NCBI GenBank assembly: GCA_913055675.1
Contig: CAJXKY010000002.1
Location: 23,019-87,018, forward strand
Direction of reading: 5' to 3'
DNA from: an uncultured Halanaerobiales bacterium
GTDB lineage: Bacteria; Bacillota; Halanaerobiia; Halanaerobiales; M55B127
Length of the DNA: 64,000 bases
The position numbers and the translations under genes were made by a program. Shown here piece by piece: positions 33,934 to 44,091 of this stretch. Positions within the stretch are counted from its first letter, which is position 1, and each line of letters starts with the position of its first letter. The notes under the pieces were generated by a model. The model did no database searches and was not told where the DNA came from. It was given only the letters and a program-made list of their open reading frames with translations.

Positions 33934-34986
33934 CTAAATATTTATATATTCTTCGACTGATTTAAATTTACCTTCTAAGGAGTTAGGTATTGAATAATTA
34001 TCTAAAACAAACTCTTGGTCTTTAAGTCCATTTCCAGTCAAGACTGCTACAATTTTTTTATTAGTTAAAGAATATTTATTCTCTTTACATAGTTTAATTA
34101 ATCCTGCCACAGGAGCAGCTGAAGCTGGTTCTATAAAGACCCCTTCTTTAGAAGCTAAAATTTGATGAGCCTCTTTAATTTCTTTATCTGTTACTGAATC
34201 AAATAAACCATTTGATTCTTCCATAGCTTTTTGAGCTTTATCTCTGTTAACAGGGTTACCAATTCTAATAGCAGTAGCAATAGTTTCAGGGTCTTCAATT
34301 GTTCTACCTTTTACCATAGCTGCAGACCTTGCAGCCTGAAATCCAAACATTTTAGGAAGGTAGTTAGTAATATTTTTATTATAATATTCTTTAAAGCCCC
34401 TCCAATATGCAGTAATATTACCAGCATTACCAACCGGGAGTGCTAAAATATCTAACTCCTTATTCTCTAATTGATCAGCTACTTCAAAAGCAGCAGTTTT
34501 TTGACCCTCAATTCTAAATGGGTTAAGAGAATTTACTAAAGTCAAAGCATACTTATCAGTTAGTTTCCTTACTATTTCTAGAGCTTTATCAAAATTACCT
34601 TTGATTGGAATTATCTGTGCTCCATATATTAATGCTTGAGATAACTTACCTTTTGCTATTTTAGCTTTCGGAACTACAACTAATGTTTTAAGTCCACTTC
34701 TAGCACCATATGCAGCAGCTGAAGCCGAAGTGTTACCCGTAGAAGCACAAATTATAGCTTTACTATTTTCCTCTAGGGCTTTAGTTACTGCCAAGGTCAT
34801 TCCACGGTCTTTAAAAGATCCAGAGGGATTTGCCCCTTCAAATTTTAAATATAATTCAAACCCATACTCTTTATTTAACCAATCAGCTTTTATTAATGGT
34901 GTATTACCCTCATTTAATGTTACAATATTTGTATCTTTTTTAACTGATAAATAATTTTTATATTTATTAATTAAACCCTTCCACAC
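33934..34986 (-). CDS. thrC: Threonine synthase
   Basis: A PLP enzyme of about 350 residues converting O-phosphohomoserine to threonine. PLP lysine lies in ANPSGSFKDRGMTLAV; ICASTGNTSASAAAYGARSGLKTLVVVPKAKIAKGKLSQA and LALPVGNAGNITAYWRGFKEY are typical of the short class. The frame is open to a TTG at 34998, but GGTGA fits the GTG at 34986, right after the thrB stop. It forms a threonine unit with thrB and is probably cotranscribed with ahcY. Confidence 0.92.
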   Translation of the reverse strand: MWKGLINKYKNYLSVKKDTNIVTLNEGNTPLIKADWLNKEYGFELYLKFEGANPSGSFKDRGMTLAVTKALEENSKAIICASTGNTSASAAAYGARSGLKTLVVVPKAKIAKGKLSQALIYGAQIIPIKGNFDKALEIVRKLTDKYALTLVNSLNPFRIEGQKTAAFEVADQLENKELDILALPVGNAGNITAYWRGFKEYYNKNITNYLPKMFGFQAARSAAMVKGRTIEDPETIATAIRIGNPVNRDKAQKAMEESNGLFDSVTDKEIKEAHQILASKEGVFIEPASAAPVAGLIKLCKENKYSLTNKKIVAVLTGNGLKDQEFVLDNYSIPNSLEGKFKSVEEYINI

Positions 34987-34987
34987 T

Positions 34988-35905
34988 TTAATCACCAACC
35001 TTATTTATTATTATACCCTCATTATCAACGTTAGTTTCTATTAAGTAGTTTACAATTTTTAAATCTTTTGCTTTCTTTTTTATTATTTCTTTATTCTCAG
35101 TAAAATCCTGTTTAAATAGAAAAATTATAGTAGAACCACTACCACTTAAGAAAAATGGTTCCTCAACCTCTTCATTGATTTCATCAAAAAGTGTTTTTAA
35201 TTTTTTATTTAAAGAAAGTCTTTTTTGTTGGTGAAGATAGTCTTTTGACCCTCTTTTTATCAAATTAAGATCATTTTTGATAAAACCTGCAGTAATTAGT
35301 GAGGCATTGGCAATATTTTGGGATGCGGATTTTATATTAGTTTTGGTACCAATTAACTTACGTGCATCTTTGGTTTTAATTTCAAGATTAGGAATAAATA
35401 ATAATATATTTAACTTTGGGGAAACAGAAAATTTTTCATAATGTAATTGTCCTTCTTCGATTTGACTAATTGTAAAGCCCCCTTGAAGGGCTGGAACAAT
35501 ATTATCCGGGTGACCTTCAATTTTTAGAGCTAAATCCAAAATTTCTTCCTTATCTAAATTTAAATCAAATAATTTATTAACTCCACTTAATGTTGCAATA
35601 ATAGCGTTTGCAGAACTACCAAGTCCTCTATTCAAGGGATAATTCAGTTTAACTTCTATTTTTAATCCCTTAGTTTCAAGTTTATTTGGATAATATTCTT
35701 TTAAATATAAAAGAGTTTGTAAAATAAGATTGTCTTCTTCTTTTAAATCAATTATTTCATTATTATTATCTTTAATAGATATAATGAATTTGTCATCTTT
35801 TCTTTTGTTAAATTTGTATTCATTAAATAGATTAAGAGCCAGACCAAAAGAATCATAGCCGGGCCCTAAATTTGCTGAAGTAGCAGGAACTTTAACTTTT
35901 ATCAT
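34988..35905 (-). CDS. thrB: Homoserine kinase
   Basis: A GHMP-family kinase of about 305 residues that phosphorylates homoserine. The N-terminal KVKVPATSANLGPGYDSFGLALNLFN and the ATP loop LNRGLGSSANAIIATLSGVN are diagnostic, as is PFFLSGSGSTIIFLF near the C-terminus. AGGTG supports the ATG at 35905 over the GTG at 35914. Both flanking genes are within a few bases. Homoserine dehydrogenase is not in this window. Confidence 0.93.
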   Translation of the reverse strand: MIKVKVPATSANLGPGYDSFGLALNLFNEYKFNKRKDDKFIISIKDNNNEIIDLKEEDNLILQTLLYLKEYYPNKLETKGLKIEVKLNYPLNRGLGSSANAIIATLSGVNKLFDLNLDKEEILDLALKIEGHPDNIVPALQGGFTISQIEEGQLHYEKFSVSPKLNILLFIPNLEIKTKDARKLIGTKTNIKSASQNIANASLITAGFIKNDLNLIKRGSKDYLHQQKRLSLNKKLKTLFDEINEEVEEPFFLSGSGSTIIFLFKQDFTENKEIIKKKAKDLKIVNYLIETNVDNEGIIINKVGD

Positions 35906-35914
35906 ATTGTTCAC

Positions 35915-37153
35915 CTAAACTTTCCAGGTTTCAAGATATTGTTTTTGTTCCGTATTTAATTTATCTATCTCTATTCCTTCGGCTTTCAAACGATAATTTG
36001 CTACTTTTTTATCAATTTGCTTAGGTACTTTATATAAACCAGGTAATAAATCATTTTCAGTAAGGTAAAGTAATGATAAAACCTGTAATCCAAAACTCAT
36101 ATCCATTATTTCTACAGGATGACCATCACCAGCTGCTAAATTAACTAATCTTCCTTCGGCTAATAAATAAAGTGTCTTATCTCCTAGTTGATAACCTTGA
36201 ACGTTTTCTCTAACTTCTTTTACTTTATCTGCTTTTTCTTTTAACTCTTCAACATTAACTTCCACATTAAAATGACCAGCATTTGCTAATATTGCTCCAT
36301 CTTTCATAGAAGCAAAGTGCTTTTTATTTATTACATCTTTACAACCAGTTACAGTTACAAAAATATCACCTAGTTTAGCTGCTTCATCCATTGGCATAAC
36401 TCGGTGTCCATCCATTTTGGCTTCCAAAGCTTTAAAGGGATCAACTTCGGTCACAATAACTTTAGCACCTAAACCATCTGCTCTACGGGCAACACCTTTA
36501 CCACACCAGCCATAACCAGCAATAACTACATCTTTACCTGCTACAACCATGTTGGTGTTTCTCATAATAGCTTCCCATACAGATTGACCAGTACCATATC
36601 TATTATCGAATAAAAATTTAGCCTGAGCATCGTTAACCGACATCATAGGAAAATTTAACTTATTCTTATTATCAAGTGATTTTAATCTAACTATACCTGT
36701 TGTTGTTTCTTCTGCTCCTCCGATAATATTATTAATTAATTCTGGTCTTTCATTATGTATCTTACTAACTAAATCTCCACCATCATCAATTATTAAATCG
36801 GGTTCAACTTCTAAAATTTTATTTAAAGAATTGTCATATTCTTCAGTTGTCTCCCCTCTCCAACTATAGACTGTCACCCCATATTCAGTTAGTGCTGCTG
36901 CTACATCATCTTGAGTAGAAAGTGGGTTACTTCCAGTAATATATACATCTGCACCAAGTTCACTCAAAACAATAGCCATATAAGCTGTTTTAGCTTCTAA
37001 ATGCAAACATATCGAAACAACTTTTCCTTTTAACGGTTTATCTTCAATATATTCGTTCTTTATTTTGTTTAATACTGCCATCTTTTCTTTAACCCATTTG
37101 ATTTTTTTGTTGCCTTCTGGTGCTAAAGATAAATCTTTTACTTTACTTTCCAT
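35915..37153 (-). CDS. ahcY: Adenosylhomocysteinase
   Basis: A 412-residue NAD-dependent enzyme that splits S-adenosylhomocysteine into adenosine and homocysteine. CLHLEAKTAYMAIVLSELGADVYITGSNPLSTQDDV, the NAD motif VVIAGYGWCGKGVARRADGLGAKVIVTEVDP and GHFNVEV are present. The C-terminus ends TEQKQYLETWKV and lacks the Lys-Tyr tail of the longer bacterial and eukaryotic enzymes, matching the shorter archaeal/Thermotoga-like type. GGAGG precedes the ATG. It sits between dut and thrB, an uncommon setting; many Firmicutes use Pfs/LuxS instead. Confidence 0.92.
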   Translation of the reverse strand: MESKVKDLSLAPEGNKKIKWVKEKMAVLNKIKNEYIEDKPLKGKVVSICLHLEAKTAYMAIVLSELGADVYITGSNPLSTQDDVAAALTEYGVTVYSWRGETTEEYDNSLNKILEVEPDLIIDDGGDLVSKIHNERPELINNIIGGAEETTTGIVRLKSLDNKNKLNFPMMSVNDAQAKFLFDNRYGTGQSVWEAIMRNTNMVVAGKDVVIAGYGWCGKGVARRADGLGAKVIVTEVDPFKALEAKMDGHRVMPMDEAAKLGDIFVTVTGCKDVINKKHFASMKDGAILANAGHFNVEVNVEELKEKADKVKEVRENVQGYQLGDKTLYLLAEGRLVNLAAGDGHPVEIMDMSFGLQVLSLLYLTENDLLPGLYKVPKQIDKKVANYRLKAEGIEIDKLNTEQKQYLETWKV

Positions 37154-37164
37154 AATTACCCTCC

Positions 37165-37599
37165 TTACTGTCTTCCAGTATGTCCAAATCCACCTACATC
37201 ACGAGTGCTTTCATTAAGTTCATTAACTTCTTCCCATTCGATTTCAAAAGTCTTATGAATAATAAGCTGAGCAATTCGATCATTTTTATTGATATTAAAT
37301 TCCTTGGAACTATGATTGATTAAAATTACACCTAACTCACCTCTGTAACCTGGATCTATAACTCCATCAGCATTTAAAACAGTAATTCCTTTTTTTAGTG
37401 CAAGTCCACTTCGTGGATAAACAAATCCACCATAACCTTGAGGAATAGCAATTTTAAGACCAGTTTTTATTAACTTATATTCTCCTGGTTTTAAGGTATA
37501 CTCATAACGAGACATCAAATCCATTCCACAATCTTCACCATAATGTTGGTATTTAGGTAATTTTACATCTTTATCCATTTTTTTTACATCAATTTTCAT
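37165..37599 (-). CDS. dut: dUTP diphosphatase
   Basis: A trimeric dUTPase of about 144 residues that converts dUTP to dUMP, keeping uracil out of DNA. All family motifs are visible: the start-proximal GEDCGMDLMSR, PRSGLALKKGITVLNADGVIDPGYRGELGVILIN, RIAQLIIH, and the C-terminal P-loop-like STRDVGGFGHTGRQ. The open frame begins at a GTG (37608), but GGAG is placed for the ATG at 37599. It lies between the cell-wall hydrolase gene and ahcY. Confidence 0.94.
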   Translation of the reverse strand: MKIDVKKMDKDVKLPKYQHYGEDCGMDLMSRYEYTLKPGEYKLIKTGLKIAIPQGYGGFVYPRSGLALKKGITVLNADGVIDPGYRGELGVILINHSSKEFNINKNDRIAQLIIHKTFEIEWEEVNELNESTRDVGGFGHTGRQ

Positions 37600-37613
37600 T
37601 ACTGTCACTCCTT

Positions 37614-38534
37614 TTACTTTGCAAATACATGAGCTCCTATACTCACTACAAATTTTCTTGTACTATGCCACTGTGTATTTTCCGCAGTTTTCGGGTTGTA
37701 GTAATAGAGAGAACCAATTGTTGGGTCTACACCATCTAATGCTTCATGAGCTGCCCTATATGCCGTATTATCGGGTGTATAATTGATCTGGCCGTCAGCG
37801 ACTGCAGTAAATTGATTGGTTTGATATACTACATCTCTTATATTATCGGGAAATTGGTTACTTAAAACTCTGTTTATGATGACTGCACCTACTGCAACTT
37901 GACCCATATAGGGTTCACCGCGGGCCTCACCGTGAATAGTGCGTGCCATTATTTCAATAGCAGATTGATTAACTGTTTTGGCTAGAACCTGCCTTTTAGA
38001 TAGATTATTTATAGGAAGATTTATTTTCTCTCCCTTTCTTATAATAGAATTTTCCATGTTATTTAAAGCCATCAAGACACCTGGAGTTGTATTAAAACTT
38101 TGTGCTAAGTCATATAAAGTATCACCAGAATCCACATAATATTTAATTATTTGGCCTGGTGGAATATTAACTTCAGGTAAGGGTTGTTCAGGATTATATC
38201 TAACCGAATAATTTTTACCAACATCAAGATTGAAATTTCTATCACTATTTGGGGTCATTGTGAAACTATAGTTCATCTTTAACTTTTTATCATTTATTGT
38301 TTTTTCGGTTTGGATTACTAGTTCATCACCTATATTAATTTTAGAAGCATTTTCTATATGATTGTTTTCTAAGATATCTTCTACAGTAGTATTATATTCC
38401 TGTGCAATATCATAAATAGTATCCCCATTTTGTACAACATAAATTAAAGTAAATTGGGGTTGGGCCTTTACACCCGTCGAAGCTAATAATATTAATAATA
38501 TTGTTAATAATATATGTTTTGATTTAACGCTCAT
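37614..38534 (-). CDS. LysM-containing cell wall hydrolase (SleB/CwlJ type)
   Basis: A secreted protein of about 306 residues. A signal peptide (MSVKSKHILLTILLILLASTGVKA) precedes two LysM domains (TLIYVVQNGDTIYDIAQEYNTTVEDILENNH and IKYYVDSGDTLYDLAQSFNTTPGVLMALNN), then a Hydrolase_2 domain (ARTIHGEARGEPYMGQVAVGAVIINRVLS with the presumed catalytic Glu, and ending NTQWHSTRKFVVSIGAHVFAK). The domain is that of spore cortex lytic enzyme SleB, though related proteins occur in non-sporulators. GGAGAGG fits the ATG at 38534, not the open frame start at 38597. Confidence 0.9.
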   Translation of the reverse strand: MSVKSKHILLTILLILLASTGVKAQPQFTLIYVVQNGDTIYDIAQEYNTTVEDILENNHIENASKINIGDELVIQTEKTINDKKLKMNYSFTMTPNSDRNFNLDVGKNYSVRYNPEQPLPEVNIPPGQIIKYYVDSGDTLYDLAQSFNTTPGVLMALNNMENSIIRKGEKINLPINNLSKRQVLAKTVNQSAIEIMARTIHGEARGEPYMGQVAVGAVIINRVLSNQFPDNIRDVVYQTNQFTAVADGQINYTPDNTAYRAAHEALDGVDPTIGSLYYYNPKTAENTQWHSTRKFVVSIGAHVFAK

Positions 38535-38536
38535 TT

Positions 38537-40963
38537 TTAACCCTCTCCAGCCACATAATCTATTATTTCTCTTAAGTTCATTTCTAAAACCGGGCATCTA
38601 TCAGGAATAGAATTCAAAAATACTTTCCCATATCTTTTATTAATAACTCTATTATCCATGCAAATTACAATACCTTTATCATTTTTGGATCTTATTAAAC
38701 GACCAAATCCTTGTTTAAACTTGATTACTGCTTTTGGAATAAAATATTCAAAAAAGTAATTTTTACCTTCTTCCTGCATTAATTTAACACGTGCTGCATT
38801 TACAGGGTCATTAGGTACCGGAAACGGTAAGCGCATTATTATTAGATATTTAAGATCATTACCAACAATATCTACACCCTCCCAAAAACTTTGAGTCCCA
38901 AATATTATTTGATTTTTTCCTGCTTTAAATTTATCCATAATATATTTTCTCGAATATTTACTTTGAGATAACACATTTATATTATCTTCTTCTAATTTAT
39001 AATTGATTTTTTTATATAAGTTATCAAGCATGCTATAGGAAGTAAAAAGAACCATTGTTGAACCACGAAAAGTTCTTAATATATCACTTAAATCGTCTGC
39101 AATTTGGCTAGTGAAAGCATTATTAGATGGTGTATATATATCATCTGGTATTATAAGTCTACTTTGTTTTTCATAGTCAAAAGGAGAATTAACAATTTTT
39201 TCATTATAATTTGAAATTCCCAAAGCATCTACGAAAAATTTAAAGGATTCATTAACTGTTAATGTAGCAGATGTCAATAAGGCATTTCTTAGGTTTTCCC
39301 ATAACATTTCAGGAAGATGACCTTCTACATTAAGTAGAGCGCTCATATGACTAATGTATTTGTCATTATACCTATATTTTTCCAACCAAAATACATAATC
39401 ATTATCATCAGCTTCTAAATTGAAGAGCATATTAAATGCTAATTCATTGACAGTATTCAAATTTTGTTTTAATTCCTGCAGTTCAGCTTCTATTTTATCA
39501 TATTTTTCAATTATTTTTAATTGATTTATCAATCTTTTAATATGATTCATCAAATCATCATAATTTTTATGAAATTTAAATCCTTTATCATTTATTTCTT
39601 TATAAGTTTCATCTTCTTTTATTTCATCAGAAATAATAATACTGCTTTGTTCTTGATTTTGATAAAATTTATCTAAGATAAAAAAGTATTCTTTATTATT
39701 TTCTTCTAAAGTTTTTATTTTTGGAATTATATTTTGATCAATAATTTGATATATCTCCTTTTTATTTTTTACATCTAGTTTGCCAATTTTATTTCTTATC
39801 CTAGGAATTATTGAGTATTTTTTATCATATAATTTTTTTAAAATTTGTTTGTTAAGTTGAAAAGAACTTGTTTTACCAAGATGATAAGTAGCTACATCAT
39901 GAAAATTATGAGCCTCATCAATTATTAAACTCTTATATTTTGGCAAAGTTGAATAGCCCGAATTTTTTATCAAAGCATCAGAAAGTAGTAAATAATGATT
40001 AACTACAATTAAATCTGAGTTGAATAATTCATTTCTTGCTTTCATAAAGTAGCAATCATCATAATAAGGACATAAACTTCCAATACAATAATCACTATCA
40101 GAAGCAACTTCATCCCAAACAGAAGATTTCAAATTAAACTTTATTTCATTCCTGACTCCAGTTTTGGTCTTTTCAGCCCAATCAACTATTTTTTTAAAAC
40201 TATTATTATCCTTATTATTAAAGGAATTACCAATGTTTTTAAGCTTTCGAAGACACAAATAATTTTTTCTTCCAATTGCTAAATCAGCTTTGAAATTAAA
40301 AGGTAATACTTTCTTTAAAAATTCAACATCTTTATCTATAATTTGTTGTTGTAAATTAATAGTATTTGTAGAAATAACTACAGGTTGGTCATTTTTGTTT
40401 GCCCAATATAAGGCTGGAATTAAATATGCCAAGGATTTACCTATTCCAGTACCTGCTTCTATTAATGAAATTTCAGCATTGTTGAAATTATTGATAATAT
40501 TTTCCGTGATTTCAAGTTGTTGGTTTCTATATTCAAAGTCATCCATTATTTTTGATAATGGTCCATCATCTTTAAAATAATTTAAGATCTCCTTTTTATT
40601 TATTTCCTTAACTTCTCCAATATCTTTTGGTTCAACTAATACATAAATATTATCGACATTATTATCAGAAATAGCAAAACCAATTCCCTTGTTACCAATA
40701 TTTGAAGCCACTCTAATATCTGCTCCTGAAGGAGTAGTATCACCTGACGGGTGATTGTGAAGAACCATCGAATTTTTTGGTAGAGTATTGATTATTGCAG
40801 GAGCCATATTTTTATTACCCCTTGCTAAAACTTCTATATTTTTGACAACTTCATTATCAAAATCTATTTCAAGAAGAAAAAACACTTCATTTCCATCCGC
40901 ATTATTTATCTCTGTCTTTATTTTGTTTTTTATTTCCTTTGTTAAAATATCTAATGTTTTCAA
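38537..40963 (-). CDS. JAMM/RadC-like domain fused to a DinG-family DNA helicase
   Basis: About 808 residues. The N-terminal 110 residues hold a JAMM metal motif, HNHPSGDTTPSGAD (His, His, Ser, Asp in the HxH-x7-SxxD pattern), as in RadC. It is followed by a DinG/XPD-type helicase: Walker A EAGTGIGKSLAYL, four cysteines (LCLRKLKN, DYCIGSLCPYYDDCYF) for an iron-sulfur cluster, DEAH as LIIDEAHNF, and C-terminal FGTQSFWEGVDIVG and FGRLIRSKND. Bacillus DinG instead has a DnaQ-like exonuclease N-terminus. AGGTG fits the TTG at 40963 better than the GTG at 40972. It follows nfo immediately. Confidence 0.85.
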   Translation of the reverse strand: MKTLDILTKEIKNKIKTEINNADGNEVFFLLEIDFDNEVVKNIEVLARGNKNMAPAIINTLPKNSMVLHNHPSGDTTPSGADIRVASNIGNKGIGFAISDNNVDNIYVLVEPKDIGEVKEINKKEILNYFKDDGPLSKIMDDFEYRNQQLEITENIINNFNNAEISLIEAGTGIGKSLAYLIPALYWANKNDQPVVISTNTINLQQQIIDKDVEFLKKVLPFNFKADLAIGRKNYLCLRKLKNIGNSFNNKDNNSFKKIVDWAEKTKTGVRNEIKFNLKSSVWDEVASDSDYCIGSLCPYYDDCYFMKARNELFNSDLIVVNHYLLLSDALIKNSGYSTLPKYKSLIIDEAHNFHDVATYHLGKTSSFQLNKQILKKLYDKKYSIIPRIRNKIGKLDVKNKKEIYQIIDQNIIPKIKTLEENNKEYFFILDKFYQNQEQSSIIISDEIKEDETYKEINDKGFKFHKNYDDLMNHIKRLINQLKIIEKYDKIEAELQELKQNLNTVNELAFNMLFNLEADDNDYVFWLEKYRYNDKYISHMSALLNVEGHLPEMLWENLRNALLTSATLTVNESFKFFVDALGISNYNEKIVNSPFDYEKQSRLIIPDDIYTPSNNAFTSQIADDLSDILRTFRGSTMVLFTSYSMLDNLYKKINYKLEEDNINVLSQSKYSRKYIMDKFKAGKNQIIFGTQSFWEGVDIVGNDLKYLIIMRLPFPVPNDPVNAARVKLMQEEGKNYFFEYFIPKAVIKFKQGFGRLIRSKNDKGIVICMDNRVINKRYGKVFLNSIPDRCPVLEMNLREIIDYVAGEG

Positions 40964-40964
40964 A

Positions 40965-41801
40965 TTATTCACCTTTTAATTTTAATATTGTTTTGACATC
41001 TTCATCTTCTCCGTCATATGGAGGAGTTTCTATTATATATAATAAATCTTTTAATTTTTCATGGTTTATGAGGTATTTGAAATTATCTAACCCAATTTTT
41101 CCTTCTCCAATATGGGCATGTCTATCTTTATTTGTATTTAATCCAAACTCAGAATCATTAAGGTGTATTAATTTTAGATTTTTCAAACGAATCTTATCTT
41201 CAATTTTTTTAATTAAATTATCTATTCCATCATTTTTCGAAATATCATAACCTGCTGCAAAAAGATGACAGAGGTCTAAACAAAGCCCCATTCTATTATA
41301 ATTATCGACTTTATCCATGATATTTTTTAACTCATCTAAATTACTACCGATCTCAGTGCCAGCTCCCGAAGTATTTTCAATCAACAATTTAGTGTTATTA
41401 TCTACTTCATTAAATACTTCTTTAACAGCATCTATAATCCTTTTAATTCCTTCTTTTTTAGAAGATTTTACATAATTTCCAGGATGAAATACATAAAAAT
41501 CAGTATCAAGCAGACCTGCTTGATAATAATCTTCTTTTAATTCTCGTTTTGATTTTTCATATAATTCATCATCTGGAGAAGCTAAATTAACAAGATAACT
41601 GGAATGTACAACTAATTTTTTAATATCATATTTATCTATTTTTTCTTTTGTTTTATTAATTTCTTTTTTATCTATAGTTTTCTTTTTCCAGCTACGTGGT
41701 GATTTAGTGAAAATTTGTACTGAATTTGTATTAATTCTTACTGCCTCATCAATAGCTTTATCAATACCACCACTTATAGAAAGATGTCTGCCTAATTTCA
41801 T
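40965..41801 (-). CDS. nfo: Deoxyribonuclease IV (endonuclease IV)
   Basis: An AP endonuclease of about 278 residues, TIM-barrel fold with three zinc ions, that cuts abasic sites. LGRHLSISGGIDKAIDEAVRI, HSSYLVNLASPD, FHPGNYV, IENTSGAGTEIGS, GLCLDLCHLFAAGYD and KLIHLNDSEFGLNTNKDRHAHIGEGKIG supply the metal ligands in order. GGAG is placed 9 bases before the ATG at 41801; the open frame start at 41810 lies on the ribosome binding site itself. The next gene, a helicase, begins just after the stop. Confidence 0.94.
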   Translation of the reverse strand: MKLGRHLSISGGIDKAIDEAVRINTNSVQIFTKSPRSWKKKTIDKKEINKTKEKIDKYDIKKLVVHSSYLVNLASPDDELYEKSKRELKEDYYQAGLLDTDFYVFHPGNYVKSSKKEGIKRIIDAVKEVFNEVDNNTKLLIENTSGAGTEIGSNLDELKNIMDKVDNYNRMGLCLDLCHLFAAGYDISKNDGIDNLIKKIEDKIRLKNLKLIHLNDSEFGLNTNKDRHAHIGEGKIGLDNFKYLINHEKLKDLLYIIETPPYDGEDEDVKTILKLKGE

Positions 41802-41845
41802 TAATAACATCTCCTTAAATAATTAATTATTATGTAAAAAAACAA

Positions 41846-41897
41846 CCTCAATTCATCCCCAACTAAATCAAGAAATTTAGTAGGAGTTTACTTGAGG
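41846..41897 (-). terminator. Compound hairpin terminator after pnp
   Basis: Outer stem CCTCAA (41846-41851) with TTGAGG (41892-41897); inside it ACTAAAT (41862-41868) with ATTTAGT (41875-41881), loop CAAGAA. On the minus strand it is followed by a GTTGTTTTTTTTAC tract. It separates pnp from nfo. Confidence 0.75.
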
Positions 41898-41937
41898 TGA
41901 GTTTAATAATCATTTTTTTATTTTTTATATTAATTTA

Positions 41938-44043
41938 TTATTCTTTATCTTGTTCAACATCTTTCATTGATAAATTTATTCTATCTTTATCATCAATTTT
42001 AATTACTTTAACTTTGATTTCATCACCTTCGCTCAATACATCACTAACTTCATCAACATGTCGATCAGCAATATTTGAAATATGAACTAATCCTTCTTTG
42101 CCAGGTAGAATTTCAACAAAGGCACCGAAGTTCATAATCTTTTTAACTTTACCGTTATATTCTTCGCCAACTTCTACTTCTCTTGTTAAATCATCAATCA
42201 TTTTTCTGGCTTGTTTACCTTTTTCCTGATCCTCTGCTAGAATAAAGATTGTTCCATCATCTTCAATATCGATACTAGCATCTGTTTCATCAATTATCTT
42301 GTTAATCATTTTACCACCAGGACCAATGACATATCTAATTTTTTCTGGATTAATATTCATTGTCATAATTAGTGGTGCATGTTCAGAAAGTTCTTCACGA
42401 GGTTCATTAATAACTTCAAGCATCTTATCTAAAATGTGTAATCTACCTTTACGTGCTTTATTTAAAGCATTTCTCAGTATATCTTTAGATAAGCCACTAG
42501 CTTTAATATCCATCTGTAAAGCGGTTATACCATTAGGAGTACCTGCAACTTTAAAATCCATATCTCCATAATGATCTTCCATACCCTGGATATCTGAAAG
42601 AACAGCATAATCATCGCCTTCTTTAATAAGTCCCATCGCTATACCTGAAACAGGATTTTTGATATTTACACCTGCATCCATTAATGATAAAGTACTACCA
42701 CAGATACTAGCCTGGGAAGAAGAACCATTGGATTCAAGGACTTCAGAAACTACTCTTATTGTATAAGGAAATTTATCCTTAGATGGAATCATGGGTTTTA
42801 AAGCTCTTTCACCCAAGTGACCATGGCCAATTTCTCTCCGACCCGGAGATCTTAGTGGGTTGGTTTCTCCTACACTATATGGTGGGAAATTATAATGATG
42901 CATATAACGTTTACTTTCATTTTCACCTAAACCAAAAATGGTTTTTTCATCACTACTTGCTCCCAGTGTTACAACACTTAAGGCTTGAGTTTCACCTCTT
43001 GTAAATATAGCTGAACCATGAGCCCGAGGTAAATTACCTACTTCACACCAAATGGGTCTAATCTCATCATAAGATCTACCATCAGGTCTTTTTTCATCTT
43101 CTAAAATCATTTCTCGAACTTGTTTTTTGGTTAGATTATCAAAGATAGTTCCAACCATTTTATTATAATAACTTTCATTTTCTTCATATTCTTCTAAATT
43201 ATCAGCTAAATATTCTTTAGCATTTTCTTTAAGCAGATCCATTTTTTCTGATCTTTCGAGTTTATCTTCTGTATCGATTGCATCTTTTAACTTATCAGAA
43301 ACAAACTCCTTCACCATTTCATTAACTTCATCCTCAACATCATTAACTAATGGTACATCAGTTTTTTCCTTACCTGCTTCTTCTCTCATTTTTTTCTGAG
43401 TTTTAACTATTTCTTTTATTTCTTCATGTGCTTTTTCAATAGCATCGAGGATGATATCTTCACTAACTTCATCTGCTCCAGCTTCTACCATCATTACTGC
43501 TTCTTCTGTTCCAGCAACAGTTAGGTCTAATTTTGAATTTTCTCTTTGCTCTTCAGTTGGATTAATTACAAATTCATCATCAACTAAACCAACTTTAACT
43601 CCCCCGATTGGTCCATCAAAAGGAATATCTGATAACATTAAAGCAGCTGACGCACCATTCATAGCAATTATGTCAGGTTCATGGTCTTTATCAACAGATA
43701 ATACTGTCGCTATCACCTGTACATCATGTCTCATTCCATCAGGAAAAAGTGGACGTAGCGGTCTATCAATTAAACGCGCTGATAAGGTTGCAAAATCACG
43801 TGGGCGACCTTCTCTTCTGTTCACACTTCCTGGTATCTTACCAATTGAATATATTCTTTCTTCATAATTTACCATCAAAGGAAAGTAACTAATTCCTTCT
43901 CTAGGACCTGACATGGTAGCAGTAACTAAAACCATAGAATCACCATATTTAACGGTGACTGCTCCATTAGCCTGTTTGGCTACTTTACCGGTTTCAAATT
44001 CTATTTCTGAACCGGCAAATTGTGTTTTCCAATTTTTGGTCAT
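41938..44043 (-). CDS. pnp: Polyribonucleotide nucleotidyltransferase
   Basis: A 701-residue exoribonuclease that degrades RNA phosphorolytically from the 3' end. Domain order: first RNase PH domain, an alpha-helical linker, second RNase PH domain ([15 protein letters not shown] is the family hallmark), KH domain ([29 protein letters not shown]), and S1 domain ([26 protein letters not shown]). Length is the family norm. GGAGG lies before the ATG. It is downstream of rpsO with a strong hairpin between them, the usual arrangement. Confidence 0.96.
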   Translation of the reverse strand: MTKNWKTQFAGSEIEFETGKVAKQANGAVTVKYGDSMVLVTATMSGPREGISYFPLMVNYEERIYSIGKIPGSVNRREGRPRDFATLSARLIDRPLRPLFPDGMRHDVQVIATVLSVDKDHEPDIIAMNGASAALMLSDIPFDGPIGGVKVGLVDDEFVINPTEEQRENSKLDLTVAGTEEAVMMVEAGADEVSEDIILDAIEKAHEEIKEIVKTQKKMREEAGKEKTDVPLVNDVEDEVNEMVKEFVSDKLKDAIDTEDKLERSEKMDLLKENAKEYLADNLEEYEENESYYNKMVGTIFDNLTKKQVREMILEDEKRPDGRSYDEIRPIWCEVGNLPRAHGSAIFTRGETQALSVVTLGASSDEKTIFGLGENESKRYMHHYNFPPYSVGETNPLRSPGRREIGHGHLGERALKPMIPSKDKFPYTIRVVSEVLESNGSSSQASICGSTLSLMDAGVNIKNPVSGIAMGLIKEGDDYAVLSDIQGMEDHYGDMDFKVAGTPNGITALQMDIKASGLSKDILRNALNKARKGRLHILDKMLEVINEPREELSEHAPLIMTMNINPEKIRYVIGPGGKMINKIIDETDASIDIEDDGTIFILAEDQEKGKQARKMIDDLTREVEVGEEYNGKVKKIMNFGAFVEILPGKEGLVHISNIADRHVDEVSDVLSEGDEIKVKVIKIDDKDRINLSMKDVEQDKE

Positions 44044-44091
44044 TCGTTTATATCCTCCTTATTTTTTCCCTAAATTATTATTTCTTAAAAT

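Noticed and set aside
43451..43867. 138-residue plus-strand open frame
   Set aside because: Antisense to the first half of pnp; no ribosome binding site or recognisable motif.
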